Under the pieces are notes generated by a model. The model was not told the origin of the DNA. It ran no database searches and saw only the letters and a program-made list of their open reading frames with translations. The position numbers were made by a program, and so were the translations under genes. A stretch of 64,000 bases of DNA. Source: DATAAP01 sp041690495. Lineage in GTDB: Bacteria; Pseudomonadota; Alphaproteobacteria; CACIAM-22H2. Shown piece after piece: positions 23,445 through 34,000 of the stretch; the stretch's first letter is position 1, and each line of letters begins with the position of its first letter. The stretch lies in the NCBI GenBank assembly GCA_041690495.1, contig JAWLHE010000015.1, positions 1 through 64,000 of the forward strand, in the 5' to 3' direction.

Positions 23445-24707
23445 TCAGCCGCTGTACGAGATGCGGTAGATCGCGCCCGCGTAGTCGTCGGACACCAGCA
23501 GCGAGCCGTCGGGCAGGATGGCGACGTCGACCGGACGGCCGAAGTACTCGCCGGTCTCCTCGTCGAGCCAGCCCTGCGCGAAGACTTCCGTGCCGGCTGC
23601 CTTGCCATCCTCGCCGATCCGCGTGAACATGACCCGCGCGCCGATCGGTGTCGTGCGGTTCCACGAGCCGTGCTGGGCGGAGAAGATGCCGCCCCGATAG
23701 CGCTCGGGGAGCATCCGCCCGGTGTAGAAGGTCATGCCGAGATCGGCTGCGTGCGGGTCCATTTCGACCTCGGGCGGGATCGCCTCGCCGGGAATCTCCG
23801 CGTTCTTGTATTCCTCCGTGCGGATCTTGCCGCCGCCGTACCACGGGAAGCCGAAATTCTGGCCGGGATTGGTGACGCGGTTGATCTCGCCGGGCGGGAT
23901 GTCGTCGCCCATGCCGTCGACTTGGTTGTCGGTGAACCACAGCTCGCCGGTCTTCGGGTTGAAGTCCATGCCGACGGAATTGCGGACGCCGCGCGCATAG
24001 ACCTCGCGGTTCTTGCCGTCGCGGTCCATTCGGATGATGCCGCCGATGCCCCACTGGCTATACAGCTCCATCTTCTCCTGGGGTGGCACGTTGTGGGGCT
24101 GACCCAGCGCGATATAGAGCTTGTTGTCCGGCCCGACGCGGCAGACGCGTGCACCGTGATTGAACGATTCCTCCTCGATCGGGATCAGCTTGCCGCGGTC
24201 GGCGAGCATGCCGACGGCGACGTCGGGCCCCTCGTAGAAGAACTCGGCGGCCGGAAACACCATCGCGCGCTGATGATCGACCACGAACAGGAACCCGTCC
24301 TTGGAGAAGCACGTGCCGTTCGGCACCGAGAAGGCGAGCGAGGGCGCGAACGCCTTGACCTCGTCGGCGACGCGGTCCTTGTTGCGGTCGGTGACCGCCC
24401 ACAGTTTCGTCTTGCGCGTGCCGACGAAGACGACGCCGGTGCTCGGCCCGACCGCCATGTGGCGGGCGTCGGGCACGATGGCGTAGAGATCGATCTTGAA
24501 GCCGGGCGGCAGCTTGATCTTCGCCAGGTTCTTTCGGAGCTGCTCGGCATTCGGCCCGGTCTGCGGCACGGTCTCGATTTCCATCGGCGTGCCAGTGGTC
24601 TTGAAGTCCTGGAGCTTCTGCAGGTTCAGGTTGCCCGTCTGGGCCTGTGCGCCTGCCGCGATGGCCAGCGCGCCGCTTAGAAAGGCGATCGCCGATACGT
24701 GCCGCAT
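23445..24707 (-). CDS. Exported sorbosone/aldose dehydrogenase-like beta-propeller (PQQ type)
   Basis: A 420-residue periplasmic protein: signal peptide (residues 1-23, MRHVSAIAFLSGALAIAAGAQAQ) then a six-bladed propeller of the glucose/sorbosone dehydrogenase family. Signature stretches are LPPGFKIDLYAIVPDARHMAVGP, ARVCRVGPDNKLYIALG, VRNSVGMDFNPKTGELWFTDN and GRPVDVAILPDGSLLVSDDYAGAIYRI. Family members oxidise sugars or aldehydes with PQQ, passing electrons to cytochromes; the adjacent cytochrome c gene supports this. No pqq genes are in the window. The start has a strong AGGGAGGA site. The 302-base gap to the divergent cyclase gene has no gene and must hold both promoters. Confidence 0.9.
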   Translation of the reverse strand: MRHVSAIAFLSGALAIAAGAQAQTGNLNLQKLQDFKTTGTPMEIETVPQTGPNAEQLRKNLAKIKLPPGFKIDLYAIVPDARHMAVGPSTGVVFVGTRKTKLWAVTDRNKDRVADEVKAFAPSLAFSVPNGTCFSKDGFLFVVDHQRAMVFPAAEFFYEGPDVAVGMLADRGKLIPIEEESFNHGARVCRVGPDNKLYIALGQPHNVPPQEKMELYSQWGIGGIIRMDRDGKNREVYARGVRNSVGMDFNPKTGELWFTDNQVDGMGDDIPPGEINRVTNPGQNFGFPWYGGGKIRTEEYKNAEIPGEAIPPEVEMDPHAADLGMTFYTGRMLPERYRGGIFSAQHGSWNRTTPIGARVMFTRIGEDGKAAGTEVFAQGWLDEETGEYFGRPVDVAILPDGSLLVSDDYAGAIYRISYSG

Positions 24708-25009
24708 GACGTCCTCCCTAATCTGGTTATGGCGAGCCGCTGCGTGGGCGTTGCGCGCCTCGACGGACGCTGTGATGAGCCGGCGTCCATGCGCGCCCGG
24801 ACTCCGGAGGATCATAGCGTCCCGTAACCGCCACGACGCTTCTCCAAAAGGAGAGTACAACCGGAGGGTCGGCGCCGGCCCGGCGAGCCGGACGGGTGCG
24901 CCCGGGGCCCTCGCGACATCTTGAAATGACAGGCGTTTCGGGCGTCATCGCATCCCGCGGCGATGCGCTATCGTAGGGAGGCGGGAATCATGAGCAGGAG
25001 GGGAGTGCG

Positions 25010-26836
25010 GTGACGGGCGGCGTACGATCGCGGCACTGGACATGGCGTTTCGACCAGCCGCCGGAGGCGGTCTGGCCGGCGCTGGCGGATACCGCGCGCT
25101 TCAACGACGCCGCCGGATTTCCCAAGCAGCGCATCGTCGAGGAGCCGCAGCCCGATGGCACCGTGCGCTACCGCGCCGAGGCGAAGGTCGGGCCGATGGC
25201 GCTGGTCTGGCGCGAGCTGCCGGTCGAGTGGGTCCTGAATCAGCGCTTCAGCCATGCGCGCGAGTTCCGCACCGGCCCGCTCAAATCGATGACCGCGACG
25301 TTGGCGCTGGTGCCCGACGGCGCTGGCAGCCGCGCCGAGTTCGAGCTGCAGGCCGAGCCGGCGAACCTGCTCGGCCGCGTCATTCTTGCGACCGCGTTCT
25401 TCAGCTCGGCCCACAAGACCTTCGACCGCCTGCTGTCCCAGGCGCGCGACTACGTCGCCGGCCAGCGCGCGGAGCCGTACACATACCGGCCGGCAGCACT
25501 GTCGGGCGAGGCGCGTGCCCGGCTCGATGCGGCGCTCGGGCGCATGGAGATGCAGGGCGCCTCTGCCGATCTCGTTGGCCGCCTTCGCGATCTCGTGCTT
25601 GCGGGCTCGGAGGTCGACCTTCTGCACATCCGGCCGCTGCGGCTGGCGCGGCTGTGGAACGCGCCCGAGCGCAGCGTGATCGAGCTATGCCTGCTCGCGG
25701 TGAAGCTTGGCCTGCTGTCGATGCACTGGGACCTGCTCTGTCCGAACTGCCGCGGGCCGAAGGCGACGGTCGCCTCGCTCGACAAGCTGCCGCAGGGTGC
25801 GCACTGCCCGACCTGCAATATCGATTACGGCCGCGATTTCGCGCGCAATGTCGAGCTGACCTTCCGGCCGTCGGCGGCGATCCGCCAGGTCGAAGCCGGA
25901 GAGTTCTGCCTGTTCGGGCCGATGACGACGCCGCATGTCGTGGTCCAGCAGACCCTGGCGCCGGGGGAGCGGCGCGAGCTGCCGGCGAGGCTGCCGTATG
26001 GCGACTACCGGCTGCGCGGGCTGCATCCCGGCGCCGAGGCGCTGGTCGAATGGCGCAGCGGCGGCTTTCCTGCGCTGATCGTCGATGCGAACGGCGTGTC
26101 GGCGGGACCGCCGGCGCCGGACGGCACGGTCGTCATGGTCAACCGGCACGACGCCGAGCGCACCGTGCTGATCGAATCGCGCGCGTGGGTGCGTGACGCG
26201 CTCACCGCGCACCGCGTGACGACGATGCAGTCCTTCCGCGACCTGTTCGCGACCGAGGCGCTGCGTCCCGGCGACGAAGTCGGCGTGTCCCACGTCGCCT
26301 TGATGTTCACCGATCTGCGCGGCTCGACGGCCCTTTATGCGCGTATCGGCGATGCCCGCGCCTATCATTTGGTGCGCGAGCATTTCGCGTTCCTCGCCGA
26401 GGCGGTGCGAAACAATAACGGCGGCATTGTCAAGACCATCGGCGACGCGGTGATGGCGGCTTTCAGCGATCCGGCCGACGCGGTACGCGCGGCGCTGGCC
26501 GTGCAGGGCAACGTGGCGCAGTTCAACCGCGCCCACGGGCTTGGCGACGAAGACGGCCTGGTGATCAAGCTCGGGCTCCATGGCGGCCCGTGCATCGTCG
26601 TGACGCTCAACGACAGGCTCGACTATTTCGGTTCGACCGTGAATCTGGCCGCGCGACTGCAGGGCGAGAGTCGCGGCGGCGACGTCGTCGTTTCCCGGAT
26701 TCTGGCGGGAGATCCTGCCGTCGTCTCTCTCCTGAACGGCGTGAGGAGTTCGGCGGAGACGGCGACCGTCAAGGGATTCTCGGACCCCGTGGCATTTCTG
26801 AGATTGACTCTTGCGGAGGCGTCTGCGGCTTCTTGA
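25010..26836 (+). CDS. START-like / DUF5939 / class III adenylyl cyclase fusion
   Basis: A 608-residue soluble protein with three parts. Residues 1-150 resemble a START/SRPBCC lipid-binding domain (WRFDQPPEAVWPALADTARFN). About 200-400 is DUF5939-like with two CxxC pairs (CPNCRG and HCPTCN) that probably hold zinc. Residues 425-605 are a class III nucleotidyl cyclase domain with metal-binding aspartates Asp435 (MFTDLRGSTALY) and Asp479 (IGDAVMAAF). Because both metal aspartates are present it is likely active, making cAMP or cGMP. It starts at GTG with a GGAGG-type site upstream. The lipid-binding domain may sense a hydrophobic ligand; this is an inference. Confidence 0.87.
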   Translation: MTGGVRSRHWTWRFDQPPEAVWPALADTARFNDAAGFPKQRIVEEPQPDGTVRYRAEAKVGPMALVWRELPVEWVLNQRFSHAREFRTGPLKSMTATLALVPDGAGSRAEFELQAEPANLLGRVILATAFFSSAHKTFDRLLSQARDYVAGQRAEPYTYRPAALSGEARARLDAALGRMEMQGASADLVGRLRDLVLAGSEVDLLHIRPLRLARLWNAPERSVIELCLLAVKLGLLSMHWDLLCPNCRGPKATVASLDKLPQGAHCPTCNIDYGRDFARNVELTFRPSAAIRQVEAGEFCLFGPMTTPHVVVQQTLAPGERRELPARLPYGDYRLRGLHPGAEALVEWRSGGFPALIVDANGVSAGPPAPDGTVVMVNRHDAERTVLIESRAWVRDALTAHRVTTMQSFRDLFATEALRPGDEVGVSHVALMFTDLRGSTALYARIGDARAYHLVREHFAFLAEAVRNNNGGIVKTIGDAVMAAFSDPADAVRAALAVQGNVAQFNRAHGLGDEDGLVIKLGLHGGPCIVVTLNDRLDYFGSTVNLAARLQGESRGGDVVVSRILAGDPAVVSLLNGVRSSAETATVKGFSDPVAFLRLTLAEASAAS

Positions 26837-26901
26837 GCCGGCCGGCGCGCGCGAGCATTCTTGTGCGGCGCTACGGTTGCAAAACGCGGGAGGAACGCGT
26901 C

Positions 26902-27492
26902 GTGGACATCCGTCAGATCGTGCTGATCGACCAGGAGGTGCGCAGTGAGGGCGGCCGGACCGTTGACCGGCCGACGCGCCGCGTCGCGGCGGCGGCGGTG
27001 CTGCGCAATCCGTTCGCGGGCAAGCCCGCCATCGATGACTTTTCGCAGCTCGTCGACATGTCGGTGCAATGCGGGGAGATGCTCACCGCGCGGGTGCTGG
27101 CGGCGCTGGATGGCCACAAGCCGATTGGCTACGGCAAGGCGGCGCTCGTCGGCACCGCCGGCGACCTCGAGCACGGGGCCAGCATGATCCACGTGCGGAT
27201 CGGTCTCGCCATGCGCAAAGGTGCTGGCGGCGGCCCTGCGCTCATCCCGGGCAACGCGAAAGTCGGCGCTGCCGGCACGCCGATCGACATCATCTTCGGC
27301 GGCCTCGAAGACGCGTGGAATTACGACGCGATGGACACGATGTCGGTCTGGGTCCCGGACGCCCCCAGGCCGGACGAGATCCTGCTCGCGGTCGCGTTTC
27401 TCGCCGGTGGGCGGCCAAACGCGCGGATCAAGGGCGCACCCGCTGCGGCGGTCGAGGAGCTGGTGCGCACTATGCGAGGCGGACGCGCGTAG
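26902..27492 (+). CDS. AA_synth (amino acid synthesis, PF06684-like) family protein
   Basis: A 196-residue cytoplasmic protein. Segments such as VDIRQIVLIDQEVRSEGGR, VRVAAAAVLRNPFAGKPAIDDFSQLVDMSVQCGEML, YGKAALVGTAGDLEHGASMIHVRIG and GTPIDIIFGGLEDAWNYDAMDTMSVWVPDAPRPDE are those of the amino acid synthesis family, whose biochemical function is poorly known. Some members cluster with pyrimidine or hydantoin catabolic genes, which are not seen here. The start is a GTG with a GGGAGGA site 7 bases upstream; it follows the cyclase gene by 65 bases and could be co-transcribed. Confidence 0.85.
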   Translation: MDIRQIVLIDQEVRSEGGRTVDRPTRRVAAAAVLRNPFAGKPAIDDFSQLVDMSVQCGEMLTARVLAALDGHKPIGYGKAALVGTAGDLEHGASMIHVRIGLAMRKGAGGGPALIPGNAKVGAAGTPIDIIFGGLEDAWNYDAMDTMSVWVPDAPRPDEILLAVAFLAGGRPNARIKGAPAAAVEELVRTMRGGRA

Positions 27493-27662
27493 GATGACGG
27501 CCGGGCCGGAGTAGAGTGGCTCCGGTGTCATGACCTGAGCCGCAGGGTTGGCGTTGCTGCCGAAACGGTTGCGTCGGATGAGGCCTAATGGCCTGACGTG
27601 AATGGCGAGGCCTTGCCGTCCATTCCGTCGTGGTGTCTTCGCCGAACGCAGCGCCGATCCGT

Positions 27663-27692
27663 TTGACATGCTATGTGGGACGTACTAGCATG
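27663..27692 (+). promoter_or_regulatory. higBA promoter with overlapping operator
   Basis: A consensus -35 box TTGACA (27663-27668) is followed after 17 bases by TAGCAT as -10. A perfect inverted repeat catgcta - 12 bases - tagcatg (27667-27692) overlaps both promoter elements and ends 5 bases before the toxin start. This is where an autoregulating antitoxin such as HigA would bind to block RNA polymerase. Confidence 0.75.
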
Positions 27693-27697
27693 CCACT

Positions 27698-27976
27698 GTG
27701 ATCAAGTCCTGGGGAGATGGCGCGACTCGACGGTTCTATGAGACCGGCAAGTCGAAGTTCTCCGGGCTTGATATTGCAGCTGCCGAGGAACTGTTGGCTG
27801 CGCTCGACGAAGCGGTTTCTCTTGCCGAGCTCAGCCCGCTGAAAAGCGTCGGGCTGCACAAGCTGAAAGGGGATCGGCGGGGCATGTGGGCCATGACGAT
27901 CAACGGACCATGGCGCCTTTGCTTCCGGTTCCAGGATGGAGATGCCTATGACGTCGCGATCGTCGACTATCACTGA
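27698..27976 (+). CDS. higB: HigB-like RelE/ParE-superfamily toxin
   Basis: A 92-residue basic protein. The segments RRFYETGKSKFSGLDIAAAEELLAALDEAVSLAEL, GLHKLKGDRRGMWAMTINGPWRLCFRF and DAYDVAIVDYH match the HigB/RelE mRNA interferase family, which cuts mRNA on the ribosome. The core arginine and C-terminal Asp-Tyr-His region are intact, so it is probably active. It starts at GTG and overlaps the antitoxin gene by 29 bases, with toxin before antitoxin, the hallmark of higBA. Confidence 0.93.
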   Translation: MIKSWGDGATRRFYETGKSKFSGLDIAAAEELLAALDEAVSLAELSPLKSVGLHKLKGDRRGMWAMTINGPWRLCFRFQDGDAYDVAIVDYH

Positions 27977-28265
27977 TGTCCGTCAGAAGAACCCTGTTCA
28001 CCCGGGGCGTCTGCTGAAGCGGGAACTGATGGCGAGAAATGTGTCCGCGAATGCTCTGGCGCGTGCCTTGCGGGTTCCCCCGGGCCGGATTATCGACATC
28101 CTCAATGGCAAGCGTGCGATCAGTGCCGAGACTGCGTTGCGTCTGGGACGGTATTTCGGCAATGGCGGCCGTTTCTGGCTGGCGCTGCAGGCGCGCTACG
28201 ACCTTGCCGTCGTGGAGCGTGACAGAGGCGCGCGCGTGATCGCCGAAGTCCAGACGGCAGCGTGA
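27948..28265 (+). CDS. higA: HigA-like antitoxin, XRE helix-turn-helix
   Basis: A 105-residue DNA-binding antitoxin. The family start HPGRLLKRELMARNVSANALARALRVPPGRIIDILNGKRAISAETALRLGRYFG is an XRE-type helix-turn-helix typical of HigA, which neutralises HigB and represses the shared promoter. The start at 27948 has GGAG 6 bases upstream; an in-frame ATG at 27936 is possible. It probably binds the inverted repeat at 27667-27692. It is followed by about 600 bases without an intact gene. Confidence 0.93.
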   Translation: MTSRSSTITDVRQKNPVHPGRLLKRELMARNVSANALARALRVPPGRIIDILNGKRAISAETALRLGRYFGNGGRFWLALQARYDLAVVERDRGARVIAEVQTAA

Positions 28266-28315
28266 TTTCCAAGGCGAGTGCGCTTAGCCGCTGCGGCTCA
28301 CGACGGCGGAGTGGA

Positions 28316-28539
28316 TCATCGGTACTGTAAGCGTCGAGACCTTTCCCGCACGACCATTGTCGCGACAACAAGTTCCAAAGACACCGCAAGCGCGATCTCC
28401 AAGAGGCCTAACAGGTTGTGATCGCTCTCTCGGAGATGAAGTACGTGGTTCCGTGCACACTGAATGGCACGACCCACCCGCCTTCCGGTCGGGGCTCTCG
28501 TGGCCGGTCAGTCAGCCATGCGCCAAACAAGATGAGCAC
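28316..28539 (-). pseudogene. Frameshifted small membrane-protein gene
   Basis: Two short reading frames on the - strand join into one plausible protein if two bases are removed from a GA-repeat (gagagagc, around 28422-28430). The first part reads VLILFGAWLTDRPREP, then GGWVVPFSVHGTTYFISE; the second reads SDHNLLGLLEIALAVSLELVVATMVVRERSRR and stops at 28316. The join gives two hydrophobic helices around a polar loop. The 5' end is not clear and no ribosome-binding site was found. I infer a decayed gene in this lower-GC gap. The remaining bases 28540-28863 hold no recognisable gene and must contain the mutase promoter. Confidence 0.45.
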
Positions 28540-28863
28540 GGCAATGATAGGACGAGCAGTCCCGCAGAAGCTTTGAGGAAGGTTTTTACCGCTTTTCGCC
28601 GGCTCATCTCAGCCCGGGCCAACGGCGCCACAATTACGCATTGGCGGATATAAATCATATGCGGCATCTGGCATGATTCAGGCCGGCGTGCCAGCAATGG
28701 ACATCGGGCCGGTCAACTCAACTGTTCGGCCGAGAATGCAGTATCGGGCTGATGAAAAAGGAATAATCCACCCAATGCCGCGCCTCTGGCGGGGTGAATT
28801 TTTGCTGCTTCACGCCTGTCCCGGTGCGTTAGATTACGGAGATCGCTAGAGGAGAGCCGGCGG

Positions 28864-31014
<2,151 letters not shown>

Positions 31015-31053
31015 ACGCGGGAAAGCCCGCAGACGGCCGGGGGGACGGGGGGC

Positions 31054-34000
31054 ATGGAGACGAACGAGGCGCGCGCGCTGGTACCGGCCCGGGAGGCCGG
31101 AGAGCCGGCCCGGTCCGCGGCGGCCGGCGAACAGCCGAAGGCCGCCGAGCCCAGGCGAACCGGCCGCTTCTGGATCGCGCTCGGCGTGCTGTCGAGCGCC
31201 GGCTGGCTGGCGCTGTCGGAATGGTATATCGAGGCCTATATCGGCTGGGATTCGCTCGCGGCGATGCTGCCGCACGAGATGGGCGCGACCCTCAGCGGCG
31301 TGGCGACGCCGCTTCTGGTGCTGTGGATCGTCATCGCCTTCGTCGAGCGCGGCCAGGAGCTGCGCCGCACCGCCCGGCTGATGCGCGGCCAGCTCGCGGA
31401 GCTGGCCTATCCTGCCGATGCCGCCGAGGCCAAGGCGGTGACCATTGCCGTCAGCCTGCGCGAGCAGGCCCGCGTCCTCACCGAGGCCTCCGACATCGCC
31501 GCCACGCGCATCGCCGACAGCCAGAAGGCGCTGCAGCTCCAGACCAACGAGCTCGGCTCGGTCTCGGACCAGGTCGCCCTGCGCGCGACCCAGGTGCTGA
31601 CCACGCTGCGCCGCCACGCCGACGGGCTCGAGCGGGTGTCCGCCCTTCTCGCCAACCGCGTGCAGTCGATCGAGAGCGCCGTGCGCGAACAGACCGAGGC
31701 GCTGTCGGGCGCCTCCGAGCGCAGCGCCTCGCAGGCGCGCACGATCAGCGACAGCCTGCGCCAGCAGATGGAGGAGCTGCGCAGCGTCGCCGAGCGCGCC
31801 TCGGCCGGGGCCACGGCGATCCGCGAATCGCTCGCCGAGCAGACCCGCGCCGTCGACACCACCTCCGAGCGTGCGGTGGCCAAGTCCGCCGAGATCCGCA
31901 CCGCCCTCGCGGCGCAGATGGAGGCGCTGACGGCGCTGACCGACACCGCTTCGGCCCGCGCACGCGATGCCGGCGAGGCGCTGCGCGCCAGCGCCGAACG
32001 CTTCAGCGGCCTCGTCGATTCCGCCGGTACCCGCGCCGAATCGACGCGCGGCATCCTGGTCCAGCAATCCGAGGAGCTGTCGCGCGCCGCCGCCGAGCTG
32101 GCGCAGCGCAGCGACGAGGCGCGCAATGCGCTCGGCCGCCAGTCGAGCGAGCTGGCGCGTACCTCGTTCTACATGCAGGAACGTCTCGACATCATGGGCG
32201 AGACGATGCGCACCCGCACCGAGGAGCTGGCCAGCGCCGCCTCCCGCGCGCAGGAGCTGCAGGCGTCCGTCGATACCGGGACGCGCCAGCTGGTGACGCA
32301 GATGGAGCGGCTCGGCAGCCAGGCCGACGCGACGTCCGAGACCGTGCGCCGCCACGGCCATGAGATGGGCGTGCTCGCCGACGAATCGGTCGGCCGCGTG
32401 CGCGGCGCCGCGGAGGCGTTCCGCCGCCAGACCCGCGAGATGTCCGAGGGCGCCGGCTTCGCGATGACGCGCATCGGCGAGCTTGCCACGACATTGGCCG
32501 ACAAGACGCGCGACATCGCGTCGGCTGCCGCGCGCACCAACGACGTGCGCGACGAGCTGCGCGTCCATGCCGACCAGCTCGTCGCGGCGCTCGAGCGCGC
32601 GGCCGTGGTCGCGGGCGAGCGCAGCGCCGTGCTGCAGGAGCATGCGCGCGGCGTCGGCACCGCGGCCGACCTCGCCGGCGACCGGGTGCGCGAGGCGGGC
32701 GAGGCGCTGCGCCAGCGCGGCGAGGAACTGGGCGCCGCCGCGGCGCTGGCGCGTGCCGAACTCGGGACGATCGACCAGGCCCTGCGCGACCGCGCCACCG
32801 CCTTTCTCGGCACGATCGAGCAGGCCGCGGGCCGGGCCTCGGCGCTCGGCGCGATCATCGAGCGGTCCGCCGAGTCGGTCGGCGATGCGGCGCAGGCCAC
32901 CGCCGCGCGGGTCGAGCAGGCGCGCTATGCCATCGAAACCACCGCCGACGAGATCGTCGCCGTATCGGCGCGCGCCGGCGAGGGCATGGGGGCCGCGGCG
33001 GAAGCGGCGGCGGCGCGTGTCGAGCGCGCCAGGGCAGGCATGGAGGCCGGCGCCGAAAGCCTGGTGGAGACGTCGCAGCGCGCCGGCGACCGCATGGCCG
33101 AAGCGGCGCAGGCCGCCGCGGCGCGTGTCCACGCCGCCAGGCTCGGCGTCGATGCGAGCGCCGACGACATGGTCGAGAAGGCGCAACGCGCCGCCGCCCG
33201 GATGGGCGAGGCGGCGGAAGCCGGCGCCGCGCGCGTCGAAGCCGCCAAGGCGGGTGTCGAGGCCAGTGCCGAGGCGCTGGTTGCGACGTCGCAGCGTGCG
33301 GGCGAGCAGATGGGCGAGGCCGCGGAGGCGGCGGTCGCCCGCGTCGAGACCGCGCGCAAGGGCGTCGAAGTCAGCGCCGCCGCGATGGTTGCGCTGTCGA
33401 ATGCGGCTGGCGAACGGATGGTCGAGGCGGCGCGCGTCGCGGCGGGCCAGGTCGAGGCGGTCAAGGCGGGCATCGAGGCCAGCGCCGAGAAGATGGTCGA
33501 GTCCTCGCAGGACGCAGGCGCGCGCATGGGCGCGGCGGCGGAGGCTGCGGCCGCCCGGGTCGAGCAGGCGAAGAAGGGCGTGGAGGCGAGCGCCGATGCG
33601 CTGGTGGTCCATGCCGCGCGGGCCGGCGACCGTCTCGGCGAAGCTGCGGCGGCGACCGCGGAGCGGCTCGCCGAGGCGCGGCGCGGCGTCGAGGGCAGCG
33701 CCGAGGAGCTCGCCGCGACGTCGGAGCGCGTCAGCCGCCACCTCGAAGCGGCAAGCGAGACGGTGCGCGAGCGCGCCGATGTCCTCAACGCGGCCTCGGA
33801 CCAGACCGCGGCACGGCTCACCGAGCTCGGCGAGATGGTCCGCCAGCGGGTCATCGAGATGTCGCAGGCCTCGGGCAAGATCAGCGACATGCTGGGCGAG
33901 GCCGGCGGCCTGTTCCGGCAGCAGGCGCTCGACCTGACCCTTGCCGCCGACCGCGCCGCGTCGCGGCTCTCCGCCGTCGGCACCGAGATCGCCGACGGAC

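Noticed and set aside
28512..28697. A 61-codon - strand frame with a signal-peptide-like stretch (KTFLKASAGLLVLSLPCSSC).
   Set aside because: It overlaps the better-supported frameshifted membrane-protein remnant in another frame and ends right after the hydrophobic part, with no mature domain.
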